In this document: positions 1 to 7,847 of the stretch, piece after piece
Position numbering within the stretch: position 1 is the stretch's first letter
How the letters are laid out: every line of letters begins with the position of its first letter
Origin: an uncultured Peptococcaceae bacterium
GTDB lineage: Bacteria; Bacillota; Desulfotomaculia; Desulfotomaculales; Desulfallaceae
NCBI GenBank assembly: GCA_913064925.1
Contig: CAJYBN010000021.1
Coordinates: forward strand, 1 to 21,503
Length of the DNA stretch: 21,503 bases
Direction of reading: 5' to 3'
Notes under the pieces: generated by a model
What the model was told of the DNA's origin: nothing
Database searches by the model: none
The model's input: only the letters and a program-made list of their open reading frames with translations
Position numbers and translations under genes: made by a program

Positions 1-300
1 CTGCAGTACCAGCGGGCTAATAAAGGAACGCCCCCGGCGCATAAAGTGCGTAACCACCGCGGTGAAAAGGGCCGAGGGGTTATCTTCCCGGGCAATGATG
101 CGCTCTACATCCCCGGCCACGCCGTGCATAAACTCGCTTAAAACCGCCTCGATAATTTCATCCTTGTTCTTGAAATGGCGGTAAACCGTTCTCTTGCTCA
201 TACCCGCCCGGGCGGCCAGCTCGTCCATGGTCACCCTGTACAACCCCTTGGTGCGGGACAGCTCGCGAAAAGCGGTTATTATTTTGTCCCTGGCATGCAC
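1..300 (-). CDS. TetR/AcrR-family transcriptional regulator (C-terminus beyond the left edge)
   Basis: The 100 visible residues are the DNA-binding half of a TetR-family regulator. The helix-turn-helix reads MDELAARAGMSKRTVYRHF, followed by KNKDEIIEAVL, the usual TetR pattern. The ligand-binding half lies outside the window. The start is GTG at 300-298, because an in-frame TGA lies three codons upstream and a GGGAGTGAAGG ribosome site precedes it. The gene is last in line behind the ABC exporter genes on the same strand, about 90 bp after the permease stop. I infer that it represses this operon through the interleaved inverted repeats at 4526-4563. In Escherichia coli the related ybhGFSR exporter genes also sit with a TetR regulator (CecR/YbiH), but there the regulator comes first. 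The family call is firm; the target is inferred. Confidence 0.9.
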   Translation of the reverse strand, partial: MHARDKIITAFRELSRTKGLYRVTMDELAARAGMSKRTVYRHFKNKDEIIEAVLSEFMHGVAGDVERIIAREDNPSALFTAVVTHFMRRGRSFISPLVLQ

Positions 301-393
301 AATCCTTCACTCCCTGCTGCCGCGACCCGGCGCTCGGGGCGGGCGGCGCGCCGCAACTATTTTTCCTGCTCTATCACAAGCTGGGCCCAGCCG

Positions 394-1503
394 TCAGGCA
401 ATTTTCTTTTTAAACTTGATAATGCTCAAGGTGAGCAGTACCACGGAAAACACCAGCAGGCACGTTACCTGCCCCACCAGGTAGGAGAAACCGATGCCCT
501 TCAGCACGATGCCCCTGATGATGTCCAGGTAATAAGTCAGCGGGATCAAACCGCTGAGATAATAAATAAAGTCGGGCATGGCTTCCCGCGGAAACATGAA
601 GCCGGAGATCAGGATGCTGGGCAGCATGATGAAAAACGACATCTGGAAGGCCTGCATTTGGGTGCGGGCAATGTTGGAAATTAAAATGCCCAGGCCCAGG
701 GAGGCTGTGATGAAGAACAACGTCAAAATGTACAACTCCAGCACGCTGCCTTTAATGGGCACGTTGAATACCAGCACGCCCACCAGCAGGGCCACCGTGA
801 TTTGCACGTAGCCCAGGGCAATGTAGGGCAAAATCTTGCCGATCATCAGCTCGTAGGACTTGACGGGCGTCACTATCAATTGTTCCAGGGTGCCCCGTTC
901 CCTCTCCCGCACGATGCCCATGGAAGTCATGATGACCATGGTCATGGTCACGATGATGCCCAGAATGGCCGGCACCATGTAATAAGCGGTTATGCCGTCG
1001 GGGTTGTACCAGGGCCGGACCCTGACGTCGTAGGGAGGCCCCGGCACGTTCCACCGGCTGGCTATTATCTCCTGAGATTTTATCAACCCTATGGCGTTGG
1101 CAATGGCTATGGCCTGGTTGGCCACCATGTTGTCGCTGGCGTCCACTATCACCTGCACGGGGGCCGACCCGCCCCGTTTAAGAATACGGTCGAAGTCCGG
1201 GGGTAAAATAATACCCGCCTTGGCTTTCCCGCTGTCGATCATCCTGTTGACCTCGTCATAATCGTTCACCGTGTAGGTAATGTCGAAGTACCCGGAAGCG
1301 CTGAAGGAGTTGAGCAGGTCGCGGCTTTCGGCGGACAAGGACTGGTCGAACACCACGGTGGGGATGTGCCTCACTTCCGTCTGGATGGCATAGCCGAAAA
1401 GCAGCAGCTGCACCAGCGGAAGAAGGAACACCAGGGCCAGCGTCATGCGATCCCTGCGCATCTGTAAAACTTCCTTGTGCAGTATGGCCAGAATTCTGTT
1501 CAC
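394..1503 (-). CDS. ABC-2 type transporter permease (YbhS/YbhR/YhhJ-like)
   Basis: This is the membrane subunit of a drug-type ABC exporter. One transmembrane segment lies near the N-terminus (LALVFLLPLVQLLLFGYAI). A long extracytoplasmic domain follows, then about five C-terminal transmembrane segments, with the family motif RERERGTLEQLIVTPV just before them. This is the ABC2_membrane_3 architecture and a normal length (about 370 aa). I prefer the GTG start at 1503, which gives MNRILAILHKEVLQ and has AGGAG about 9 nt upstream. The longer TTG start at 1512 would leave no spacing to that ribosome site. E. coli relatives usually have two permeases (YbhS and YbhR); only this one is visible, so it probably works as a homodimer with the two upstream ATPases. 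The substrate is unknown. Confidence 0.93.
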   Translation of the reverse strand: MNRILAILHKEVLQMRRDRMTLALVFLLPLVQLLLFGYAIQTEVRHIPTVVFDQSLSAESRDLLNSFSASGYFDITYTVNDYDEVNRMIDSGKAKAGIILPPDFDRILKRGGSAPVQVIVDASDNMVANQAIAIANAIGLIKSQEIIASRWNVPGPPYDVRVRPWYNPDGITAYYMVPAILGIIVTMTMVIMTSMGIVRERERGTLEQLIVTPVKSYELMIGKILPYIALGYVQITVALLVGVLVFNVPIKGSVLELYILTLFFITASLGLGILISNIARTQMQAFQMSFFIMLPSILISGFMFPREAMPDFIYYLSGLIPLTYYLDIIRGIVLKGIGFSYLVGQVTCLLVFSVVLLTLSIIKFKKKIA

Positions 1504-1593
1504 CGGGATCAACTCCTGCCTTTGCGGGGCGAGCCGCCCCGTTAGATTTGCCGTTCTTGTTCCAGCCCCGCAGCGGGACCGGCCCGGCCGCCC

Positions 1594-2502
1594 CTACCGC
1601 GGCGGGCGCCGGGCCAGGGCTATAAACACGTCTTCCAGCGAAGGCGGCACCGGCCTGGGCTCGGCGCCGGCGTATTGGCGCAGCGCCGCCGCGTGCGCGG
1701 CGTCGTCCAGCAGCACGTGCAGCACGGGGCCGTGCAGCGAGCACTCCCTGACGTAGGGCAGGCGCCCGATGCCGTCCATCATATCCATGGCGTTGGGAAC
1801 CGCCAGTTCCACCAGGTACCCGCCCAGCACGTTTTGTTTTAAGTTGTCCGGGGTATCTACGGCCATCAGCCGCCCGCCGGCTATAAAGGCGATTTTATTG
1901 CAGTATTCGGCCTCATCCATGAAGTGGGTGGTGACCATCACCGTCACGCCCCGGGCAGCCATCTCCTGGATGATACCGAAAAACATGCGCCGGCTGGTGG
2001 GACTCACCCCGCTGGTGGGCTCGTCGAGGAACACCAGCGAAGGGCCGGCGATGATGGCGCAGCCCAGCGCCAGCCGCTGCTTCCAGCCGCCGCTGAGATT
2101 GGCCGCCAGTTCGTTTTCCCGGCCTGTAAGCCCGGCCATGGCCACCATCTCCCGCACCCGCTCCTTCCTTGCCCCGCGGGACAGGCCGTAAAGCCCGGCG
2201 TAAAAGTTAAGGTTCTCCTGCACGGTCAGGTCGTCGTAAAGGCTGAATTTCTGCGACATGTAACCTATCTTGGGCTTAATTTTTTCCGCTTCCCGCACCA
2301 AGTCGTAACCCAACACCGTACCGGAACCCGACGTCGGTTCCAGGATGCCGCAAAACATCCTTATGGCGGTGGACTTGCCCGCCCCGTTGGGGCCCAAAAA
2401 ACCGTATATCTCCCCCCGCTTAATCTGCAACGTCAACCTGTCGACGGCGGTGAAACTGCCGAAGGTTTTGGTCAGCTCGTTGGCCGTCACCACGTACTCC
2501 AT
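1594..2502 (-). CDS. ABC transporter ATP-binding protein, second nucleotide-binding subunit (YbhF C-half-like)
   Basis: This is the ATPase subunit of the exporter. It has a complete motif set: Walker A GPNGAGKS (37-44), Q-loop Gln84, signature LSGGW (136-140), Walker B LVFLDE (156-161) and H-loop His193 in TTHFMDEAE. The D-loop reads GVSP where Asp is more usual than Ser. The C-terminal 80 residues form the DrrA-type accessory region ending PPSLEDVFIALA. The ATG directly abuts the TAG of the preceding ATPase gene in the same frame. It has its own GAGGTG ribosome site 6 nt upstream, so it is probably translated separately. In E. coli YbhF and RbbA the two ATPase domains are one polypeptide; here they are two genes. 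Confidence 0.95.
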   Translation of the reverse strand: MEYVVTANELTKTFGSFTAVDRLTLQIKRGEIYGFLGPNGAGKSTAIRMFCGILEPTSGSGTVLGYDLVREAEKIKPKIGYMSQKFSLYDDLTVQENLNFYAGLYGLSRGARKERVREMVAMAGLTGRENELAANLSGGWKQRLALGCAIIAGPSLVFLDEPTSGVSPTSRRMFFGIIQEMAARGVTVMVTTHFMDEAEYCNKIAFIAGGRLMAVDTPDNLKQNVLGGYLVELAVPNAMDMMDGIGRLPYVRECSLHGPVLHVLLDDAAHAAALRQYAGAEPRPVPPSLEDVFIALARRPPR

Positions 2503-3417
2503 CTAACCCACCTCTTTTTCTGCCAGAGCCACGAATATATCTTCCATGGACGGAGGCACCTCCCGCACGGCGGCATCCCGCACGCCCCAGGCGGCCAAAC
2601 GCCCGGCAACGGCCTGCCGGGCGGCCCGGAGGTCGCTGGCGATCAGGCGGTGCTTGTCGCCGTAAAAAGCAGCGTCCAGCACGCCTGCCAGTCCCCGGAA
2701 CATGCCCGGGTCGCCGGCCGCTGCCCGCACCTCCAGTATGCGGTAGGGAAAATCCCGCTTCAAGCCGGCGGGCGAAGCAGACGTCACCAGGCGGCCGCGG
2801 TTCATAAAACCCACGGTTTTGCACAGCTCGGCCTCGTCCATGTAGGGCGTGGAAACCACTATGGTGATGCCTTCCCGGTTCAGGCGGTATAACAGCCGCC
2901 AGAATTCCTTGCGCGACTGGGGGTCCACCCCGTAGGTGGGCTCATCCAGCACCAGCAGGGCGGGCCTGGTGACTAGGGAGCAGGTGAGGGCCAGTTTCTG
3001 CTTCATGCCGCCCGACAGGTTATCGGCCAAGCGGTCTTTAAAATCCAGCAGGCCGGTTAACGCCAGTATTTCTTCGGCCCGCTGCCTGATGGTTTTCTTG
3101 GCCAGGCCGTACATGGCGCCGAAAAAATAGATATTCTCCATCACCGTCAGGTCACCATACAGGCTGAAACGCTGGGGCATGTAACCCATTTTCCCTCTGG
3201 CCTTTTCCACTTGGGACGGCGCCAGGCCCAGCAGGGAAACTTCGCCCCGGTCCGGCGCTATCAGCCCGCAAATCATGCGGATGAGGGTGGTTTTGCCGGC
3301 CCCGTCCGGCCCCACCAGGCCGAATATATCCTGCTCGGGTACGTGGAGGTCCACCCCGTCCACCGCCACGTTGCTGCCGAACGCCTTGGTTAAGCCGCTG
3401 GCGCTGATCATTTCCAC
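2503..3417 (-). CDS. ABC transporter ATP-binding protein, first nucleotide-binding subunit (YbhF N-half-like)
   Basis: This is the first of two ATPases in the exporter operon. Walker A is GPDGAGKT (36-43), the Q-loop Gln is 82, the signature is LSGGM (134-138) and Walker B is LLVLDE (154-159) followed by PTYGVDP. The H-loop position holds Pro191 (STPYMDEAE) instead of His. To my recollection the first ATPase domain of YbhF-like proteins also lacks this His, which suggests one degenerate and one canonical ATP site in the heterodimer. The C-terminus PPSMEDIFVALAEKEVG mirrors the end of its partner. It ends in TAG immediately before the ATG of the second ATPase gene. The start is ATG, 78 bp after the adaptor gene. 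Confidence 0.94.
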   Translation of the reverse strand: MEMISASGLTKAFGSNVAVDGVDLHVPEQDIFGLVGPDGAGKTTLIRMICGLIAPDRGEVSLLGLAPSQVEKARGKMGYMPQRFSLYGDLTVMENIYFFGAMYGLAKKTIRQRAEEILALTGLLDFKDRLADNLSGGMKQKLALTCSLVTRPALLVLDEPTYGVDPQSRKEFWRLLYRLNREGITIVVSTPYMDEAELCKTVGFMNRGRLVTSASPAGLKRDFPYRILEVRAAAGDPGMFRGLAGVLDAAFYGDKHRLIASDLRAARQAVAGRLAAWGVRDAAVREVPPSMEDIFVALAEKEVG

Positions 3418-3495
3418 CCCACCCCGCTCCCGGACATTTTATCACCACCGGTGCACGCCGCGGGCACGCGCCGGTCAAACCGCAGGCAAACCGCT

Positions 3496-4482
3496 TCAGT
3501 TTTCATCAAACACCACGTCCGCCGGCATCCCCGGCTTCAGCACGCTGCCCGCGCTGTCGATACCTATTTTAACGGCGAAGACAACGTTGGCCCGCTCCTT
3601 CTTGGTCTGGATGGTCTTGGGGGTGTACTCGCCCCGGGAAGCTATTTGCTCCACGACGCCCGTAAAAACCCTGTCATACCCGCTGACCGTAAAATGCACC
3701 GTGTCGCCCAGCTTGACGCGCGGCAAATCGTCCGTGGGAATGTAAACCTTGATCCACAGGTCATCCAGGTCGGCCACGGTAACCAGGGACGCCCCCATCT
3801 GGACAAACTCGCCTTCCTGGTAGTTGCTGCTCAGCACCACACCGTCAATGGGGGAATAGATTTTGAGGTCCTCCAGCACGGCCTCGGTGGCCGCCAGCAT
3901 GGCCCTGGCCCGCTCCAACTCGGCCCGCGCGGCGTTGACCTGCTGGGGCCGGCTGCCCGCCTGCAGCATGCTCAGCCTGGCTTCGGCGGCCCGCAGCCGG
4001 TTTTGGGCCGCCTGCATGTTCACCTCGGCTCTTTCCAGGTCCGACCGGGAAATGGCGCCTTCCGCGAAAAGAGTTTTGGCCCTCTCCAAGTCCGCGGCGG
4101 CCTTTTCGTAATCAACCCTGGCGGTGTCCACAGCGGCTGCGGCCTCCTTGAGCTCCTGCGCCCTGGCCCCCGACAGGAGGTCCGCCAGCTGCGCCTCCGC
4201 CTTCGACACCAGCATGGCGTTTTGCTCCCGCTGGGCCACCAGGTCGCTGCGGGAAAGCTCAGCCACCAGCTGCCCCCGGGTAACCGTGTCCCCGGCTTCC
4301 ACGGTGATCTTCTCCAAGGTGCCCGGAGTTTTAGCCTGCAGCTCCACTTCCGTGGCTTCAATGGTACCGGTGGCCTGAATAGCCGTTTCAGCCGGGGCGA
4401 AATACGCCCGGTAGCCCCAGTAGGCGGCCGCTGCCAGCAGCAGCACAGCCAGCCCGGCCGCGACCCGCTTTTTCGCATCCAT
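3496..4482 (-). CDS. HlyD-family membrane fusion/adaptor protein (YbhG-like)
   Basis: This is the adaptor subunit of the exporter, anchored in the membrane by one N-terminal helix (about residues 6-25). Next comes a biotinyl-lipoyl-like half (TGTIEATEVELQAKTPGTLEKI), a long Ala/Glu/Arg-rich coiled-coil hairpin (about 80-210), the second lipoyl half (YSPIDGVVLSSNYQEGEFV) and a beta-barrel region. The C-terminal stretch YTPKTIQTKKERANVVFAVKI is characteristic of the YbhG/YhiI branch. Length (328 aa) is normal. The start ATG has AAAGGAG 8 nt upstream. It is the first gene after the promoter at 4562-4590. In a monoderm the protein probably works outside the single membrane. An outer-membrane partner cannot be judged from this window. 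Confidence 0.93.
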   Translation of the reverse strand: MDAKKRVAAGLAVLLLAAAAYWGYRAYFAPAETAIQATGTIEATEVELQAKTPGTLEKITVEAGDTVTRGQLVAELSRSDLVAQREQNAMLVSKAEAQLADLLSGARAQELKEAAAAVDTARVDYEKAAADLERAKTLFAEGAISRSDLERAEVNMQAAQNRLRAAEARLSMLQAGSRPQQVNAARAELERARAMLAATEAVLEDLKIYSPIDGVVLSSNYQEGEFVQMGASLVTVADLDDLWIKVYIPTDDLPRVKLGDTVHFTVSGYDRVFTGVVEQIASRGEYTPKTIQTKKERANVVFAVKIGIDSAGSVLKPGMPADVVFDEN

Positions 4483-4525
4483 CCGCCATACTCCTTTCAG
4501 TTAACTGGTTAGCCAAAAAATGAAG

Positions 4526-4563
4526 GTAAACTAATAACACTAAATTAGTTTACTTAGTGTTAT
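4526..4563. promoter_or_regulatory. Two interleaved inverted repeats, likely TetR-family operator
   Basis: Inverted repeat A is GTAAACTAA (4526-4534) with TTAGTTTAC (4545-4553). Inverted repeat B is ATAACACTAA (4534-4543) with TTAGTGTTAT (4554-4563). Both are perfect, both have 10-bp spacers, and their centres are offset by 9 bp, giving half-site order A-B-A'-B'. The block sits at the predicted transcription start of the exporter operon. Staggered binding of two dimers, as in QacR, would fit. The likely ligand-responsive protein is the TetR regulator at the other end of the operon. Confidence 0.75.
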
Positions 4564-4590
4564 ATTATCACCGGCGGTGGAAAATGGCAA
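4562..4590 (-). promoter_or_regulatory. Putative sigma-A promoter of the ABC exporter operon
   Basis: On the minus strand TTGCCA (4590-4585) and TAATAT (4567-4562) are separated by exactly 17 bp, matching four or more consensus positions in each box. The predicted start, near 4555, falls inside the inverted-repeat operator and about 70 bp upstream of the adaptor ATG. Confidence 0.55.
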
Positions 4591-4637
4591 TACTTTTTTT
4601 CCGGATATCCGCAGCTGGGTGGAAAACAACCTGCTGC

Positions 4638-4665
4638 AAAAAAATTAACCCCCCGGCAGGGGGTT
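4638..4665 (-). terminator. Rho-independent terminator behind the 109-aa orphan gene
   Basis: Read on the minus strand, AACCCCC (4665-4659) pairs with GGGGGTT (4653-4647) across a 5-nt loop and is followed by a seven-T run (4644-4638). The stem overlaps the TAA stop codon of the orphan gene and separates it from the exporter operon. Confidence 0.85.
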
Positions 4666-4993
4666 AGTCGTGCGCGGCGCCAATATCGGGGCCGCTGCCG
4701 TCTTTGTTGTACAACTCCATCACGTAACTGGTGGCAAAATCGTTTTCCCGCATGATTACGCCGAAGGCAAAGGCCGTGTACAGGTAACGCCGCATTGATT
4801 CCGCCAGGTCCCGGCAGGTCATTTTACCTTCCAGGTAGGGCAGCAAGAAAAAGACGGCCAGCTGGGCGGTCAGCACGTGCATCAAATTGTCTATGCCGGG
4901 ATACCGCTCCTGCAGTTCCGGGATGGACGGCGCGTCGCCCAGCATGTTGAAGAATTGCTGGGCCGCTGATTCGTCGATTTCTCTAAACGGCAA
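4664..4993 (-). CDS. Hypothetical protein, 109 aa
   Basis: I do not recognise this protein. It starts at TTG (MPFREIDESAAQQFF) with a strong AAGGAGG ribosome site 7 nt upstream, and its stop is embedded in a clear terminator, so it is very probably expressed. It appears alpha-helical and soluble. One moderately hydrophobic stretch (LTAQLAVFFLLPYLEGK) is too interrupted to be a confident membrane helix. There is no Cys pair or known motif apart from a single Cys in KMTCRDLA. It lies 74 bp after the metallo-hydrolase gene on the same strand and could share its transcript. It could be a small regulatory or stress protein, but nothing in the sequence decides this. Confidence 0.75.
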   Translation of the reverse strand: MPFREIDESAAQQFFNMLGDAPSIPELQERYPGIDNLMHVLTAQLAVFFLLPYLEGKMTCRDLAESMRRYLYTAFAFGVIMRENDFATSYVMELYNKDGSGPDIGAAHD

Positions 4994-5067
4994 AAAGATT
5001 CCTCCTTCCTGCGGTTTTCCTTATATACCTAGCTTTACCCGCAGGAAGGAAACTTAACCAAGCACCT

Positions 5068-5916
5068 TTACAAATCCACCACGGTGCCGGCGTTGTTGAA
5101 GAAAAAGGCCGCGCCGAATTCCCGCGCCAGCAGCGCCGCCGCCGCCAGCCCGGTGCAGTGAGAAACGCCGATCCGGGCTACGCCCAGCCGGCGCAGCGCC
5201 TCCACGGTCTCCCGCAGCTGGTCTTCCTTGGCCCGTATCAGGTGAGTGCCCCCCACCACGGCGTATATTTCCTGCACGCCGGTTATTTCCCGCGCGTGCA
5301 GCAGGGTGTTGACCATGCCCCGGTGGGCGCAGCCCAGCACCACCACCAACCCCTTGGCCGTCTTGACCACCAGCGCCCGGTCGTCGGGCAGTTCATCCGG
5401 CACAAAATCGCCGTCCTTATTGACGAACATGTTGTCGTCCACCTGTTCAAAAGAGGTGGTCATGGGCACCTCGCCGGTTACCACCATATTTTCGTTCAAC
5501 CAGACCGGCTCCCTGTGCAGGACGAAAGAAGCGCCCAGGCCCTCCAGTTCCTCGCGGCAATAGGGAACGCCGATGTAGCGGTAACGCCCTGTACCGCCGG
5601 CGGGTGGCTTTACGTAAGCATATTTTTTGTCCCACATGGCGGGGTGCCCGTAAACTTCCACCTGCTTGCCCAGCCTCCGCAGCAGCGGGCGCAGGCCCCC
5701 CGTATGATCGGCGTGGCCGTGGCTGATCACCACCTTGCTTATTTTGCCCAGGTCCACGCCCCCTACGTCGGCATTTTTCACCACCGCGTCGCCAAGCCCG
5801 GCATCCAGCAGTACCGCCTCCCCTCCGGCCTCAACCAGTATGCTCAAGCCCCACTCGCCGCTAAAACCAAGAGCCCCCACCGTGTTTTCGCACAACGTGG
5901 TTAAGCGCACCGGCAT
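5068..5916 (-). CDS. Metallo-beta-lactamase-fold hydrolase (COG1237 type)
   Basis: The metal-binding signature HGHADH (HxHxDH, residues 66-71) sits in VVISHGHADHTGGLRPLL. Later His residues in LGCAHRGMVN and GVSHCTG are candidate ligands, and the protein ends NNAGTVVDL. This is the branch of the superfamily annotated as 7,8-dihydropterin-6-methyl-4-(ribofuranosyl)aminobenzene phosphate synthase-like, whose bacterial members mostly have unknown substrates. I choose ATG at 5916, because GAGGTG (5928-5923) then lies 6 nt upstream; the longer GTG at 5925 overlaps that site. No signal peptide is seen, so it should be cytoplasmic. The fold is certain and the reaction is not known. Confidence 0.9.
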   Translation of the reverse strand: MPVRLTTLCENTVGALGFSGEWGLSILVEAGGEAVLLDAGLGDAVVKNADVGGVDLGKISKVVISHGHADHTGGLRPLLRRLGKQVEVYGHPAMWDKKYAYVKPPAGGTGRYRYIGVPYCREELEGLGASFVLHREPVWLNENMVVTGEVPMTTSFEQVDDNMFVNKDGDFVPDELPDDRALVVKTAKGLVVVLGCAHRGMVNTLLHAREITGVQEIYAVVGGTHLIRAKEDQLRETVEALRRLGVARIGVSHCTGLAAAALLAREFGAAFFFNNAGTVVDL

Positions 5917-6124
5917 TAGCATCACCTCATTTTTGTAATTCCGCGCCTTGCGGCAGCACCTTCCGGTAAAAGCTATATTCTTGCCGCCGGCCGTTTTCCC
6001 TGCCCGCCGGCGGTTGTTTTATGAACAAATGTATATAATGCAAATCTTGCCGCGCAGAAATTCTCGCACTGCCATGAAATAACGGAATTTGGATAGTGCC
6101 GGGCATGAATCCCGCGCCTCTCCC

Positions 6125-6322
6125 TTAATTTTCCCGCAGGCCGGTTTTCTCGGCCATGCCCATCTTCACGGCCTTGCTGGTGCCGTGCCGGTGCCGGCTC
6201 CGCAGCTGCGCCTTCTGGGACCTGGCTTCCCTGGTCCGCGGAGAGCCCACCGGGCGGTGCAGGTCCTCCTGCAGTTCCGGCTCCCGGTAACTGAAATCCG
6301 GGTGATGCGGTCTTTTAGTCAC
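6125..6322 (-). CDS. Small basic hypothetical protein, 65 aa
   Basis: This is a short reading frame starting at GTG (6322) behind an AAAGGGGG ribosome site about 8 nt away. It encodes a charged, His/Arg-rich, hydrophilic peptide (MTKRPHHPDFSYREPELQEDL, then REARSQKAQLRSRHRH) with no hydrophobic segment. I cannot assign a family. It could be a small nucleic-acid-binding or spore-associated protein, or a chance frame in GC-rich DNA. The ribosome site and the balanced composition, unlike the Pro/Arg/Gly-rich shadow frames nearby, favour a real gene. It lies 88 bp after the CPBP protease gene on the same strand. Confidence 0.45.
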   Translation of the reverse strand: MTKRPHHPDFSYREPELQEDLHRPVGSPRTREARSQKAQLRSRHRHGTSKAVKMGMAEKTGLREN

Positions 6323-6409
6323 GGTAAATACCCCCTTTTGCCGCCAGGTGATTACAGCCGGTACGTTTCATATATTATTCTGGCGGCGGGAACAAAAAAT
6401 TATCCGGCC

Positions 6410-7018
6410 TTACGGGGCCGTTTTGCCCGCAGCATGCCGGAAATGCAGCCCCCAGAGAATGACTACGTCTACCACGGTGTGCGCGGTCACGGCGGATGCC
6501 AGCCCTGCGTGGCGGCAGAGAAGGCCTAGCCCCAAACTGACCGCCAGCATCAGCACGCCGTACAGGGTTACCCGCCAGCTGCGGGGGTTGAAGTAACCGT
6601 GCAGGGCGATGAACAGCAGGGAAGACCACCAAATGCCGATCAGGGGCTGCAGAGCCCCCCGGAAGAGCAGTTCCTCGCTAAAACCCGCGCCAAGGGAAAT
6701 AAAGGCCATGTCGGCCCGCGTCAGCCGCGCCTGTAAGATGACGTGCAGGAACAAGTCGCGCAGTTCCGCAAAGACGGGCACCCGCAAAAGGCTAAAGAGG
6801 CAGGCCGCGCCCGCCCCCGCCCCGAACAGCGCACCCAGCGCCAGCTGCTGCGGCAGCGCCCGCCCGGCGCCAAAAATAGCCCGCCAGTCCCCGGGCCCGA
6901 AAAACGACGCCAGCAGCCCGGCTGCCAGCGTGCAGGCGGCAGCAAAAGCAACGCTCAGCGCCAGCAAAGTACGGCGCGTGAACCAGGGTCCGGGGTCGCT
7001 CAACATGCGGCGCACCAC
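6410..7018 (-). CDS. CPBP-family intramembrane metalloprotease (CAAX/Abi family)
   Basis: This is a membrane protein with about five hydrophobic segments and the three motifs of the CPBP family. They are EExxxR (Glu115, Glu116, Arg120 in SEELLFRG), FxxxH (LFIALH, His140) and HxxxD (His180, Asp184 in AHTVVDVV). Family members cleave prenylated or other membrane peptides, or act in bacteriocin self-immunity; the substrate here is unknown. At 202 aa it is slightly short but complete. The start is GTG at 7018, GTG at 7015 or ATG at 7006, and the sequence does not clearly decide. It is the third gene of a cluster with the alpha/beta hydrolase (51-bp gap) and the tail-anchored protein. Confidence 0.88.
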   Translation of the reverse strand: MVRRMLSDPGPWFTRRTLLALSVAFAAACTLAAGLLASFFGPGDWRAIFGAGRALPQQLALGALFGAGAGAACLFSLLRVPVFAELRDLFLHVILQARLTRADMAFISLGAGFSEELLFRGALQPLIGIWWSSLLFIALHGYFNPRSWRVTLYGVLMLAVSLGLGLLCRHAGLASAVTAHTVVDVVILWGLHFRHAAGKTAP

Positions 7019-7069
7019 TCCCGGGGCGGCCGGTGCCGGTCCGGCCGCTTTTTCCTGCCGTTCAATGGA

Positions 7070-7840
7070 TCACAGCACTTTCTCCAGCCAGGCTGCCACA
7101 TCCGCGACAATGTTTTGCCATCCCGGCTCGCCCAGGACCCAGTGGGCATGGTTCTCGTATTCCCGGTAAGTGGAAACACTCCCGTATTTTTCCGCCACTT
7201 TTTTCACCACCGCGGCCGGCGTAACCCTGTCGCAGCTCCCGCCGACCACCAGCACCGGGCACCGCACTCGTGCGTGGTCCACCTTGGAAGCCTTTTCGGC
7301 GTCCAGAAACCAAAAGCCGATCTGGAAGGCCGCCCGGCCCGATTCGTAAACCAACCTGTCATAAACCTTTCTCTGCTCCGCGGGCGGCAAAAGGTGCAGC
7401 ATGGCGTACACCGCCTGCCGGAAGGAAATGCGAAAGAGTTTCTTCCAAAAGCTGCCTCGCGCCAGCAGACCGGCGAAGCTGCGGAAAACCGAGAAACTGA
7501 CGCAGTGAATACCGTGCGGAGCCGCGGGGGTAAGGAGCACCAGCGCCTTGGCCAGCCCCCGGCTGCCCAGTATTTGCGCCAGCAGCCCGCCCATGGAATG
7601 GCCCATAATAACGGGGGCCGTGTCCATCCGGCGTATCTCCCTTTCCAGGTCGGCGGCGTAATCCAGCAGGCCGGTAGTACCCAGGCGCGGGTCAGGCGCA
7701 GCACGGGGGTCGGTGTCGTGGTGGCGCAAAACGGGAGTAATGCAGCGGTAGCCCCGTTCCGTGAAAAAAGATTTGTAATTATCCCAACACCAGCTTCCGC
7801 CCATCATCCCGTGAATCATAAAGATGGTTTCGCCATTCAT
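7070..7840 (-). CDS. Alpha/beta-fold hydrolase (lysophospholipase/esterase-like)
   Basis: This serine hydrolase has a complete catalytic triad: Ser82 in GHSMGG, Asp204 in GGSCDRVTP and His233 in ENHAHW. HGMMGG near the N-terminus is the oxyanion-hole loop. Length (256 aa) fits the monoglyceride lipase/esterase group, and a cap region rich in aromatic and hydrophobic residues (about 115-180) suggests a lipidic or acyl substrate. No signal peptide is visible. The ATG lies 7 nt after the stop of the tail-anchored 71-aa gene, so its ribosome site overlaps the end of that gene and translation may be coupled. The fold is certain; the substrate is unknown. Confidence 0.92.
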   Translation of the reverse strand: MNGETIFMIHGMMGGSWCWDNYKSFFTERGYRCITPVLRHHDTDPRAAPDPRLGTTGLLDYAADLEREIRRMDTAPVIMGHSMGGLLAQILGSRGLAKALVLLTPAAPHGIHCVSFSVFRSFAGLLARGSFWKKLFRISFRQAVYAMLHLLPPAEQRKVYDRLVYESGRAAFQIGFWFLDAEKASKVDHARVRCPVLVVGGSCDRVTPAAVVKKVAEKYGSVSTYREYENHAHWVLGEPGWQNIVADVAAWLEKVL

Positions 7841-7847
7841 AACGCCA

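Noticed and set aside
2503..2505. TAG read as pyrrolysine between the two ATPases
   Set aside because: The TAG falls at the domain end and is followed by an ATG with its own ribosome site, so ordinary termination and re-initiation explain it. No pyl genes are seen in the window.
6010..6045. A plus-strand promoter-like TATAAT near 6036
   Set aside because: The nearest TTGTTT lies only about 14 bp upstream and no plus-strand gene follows.
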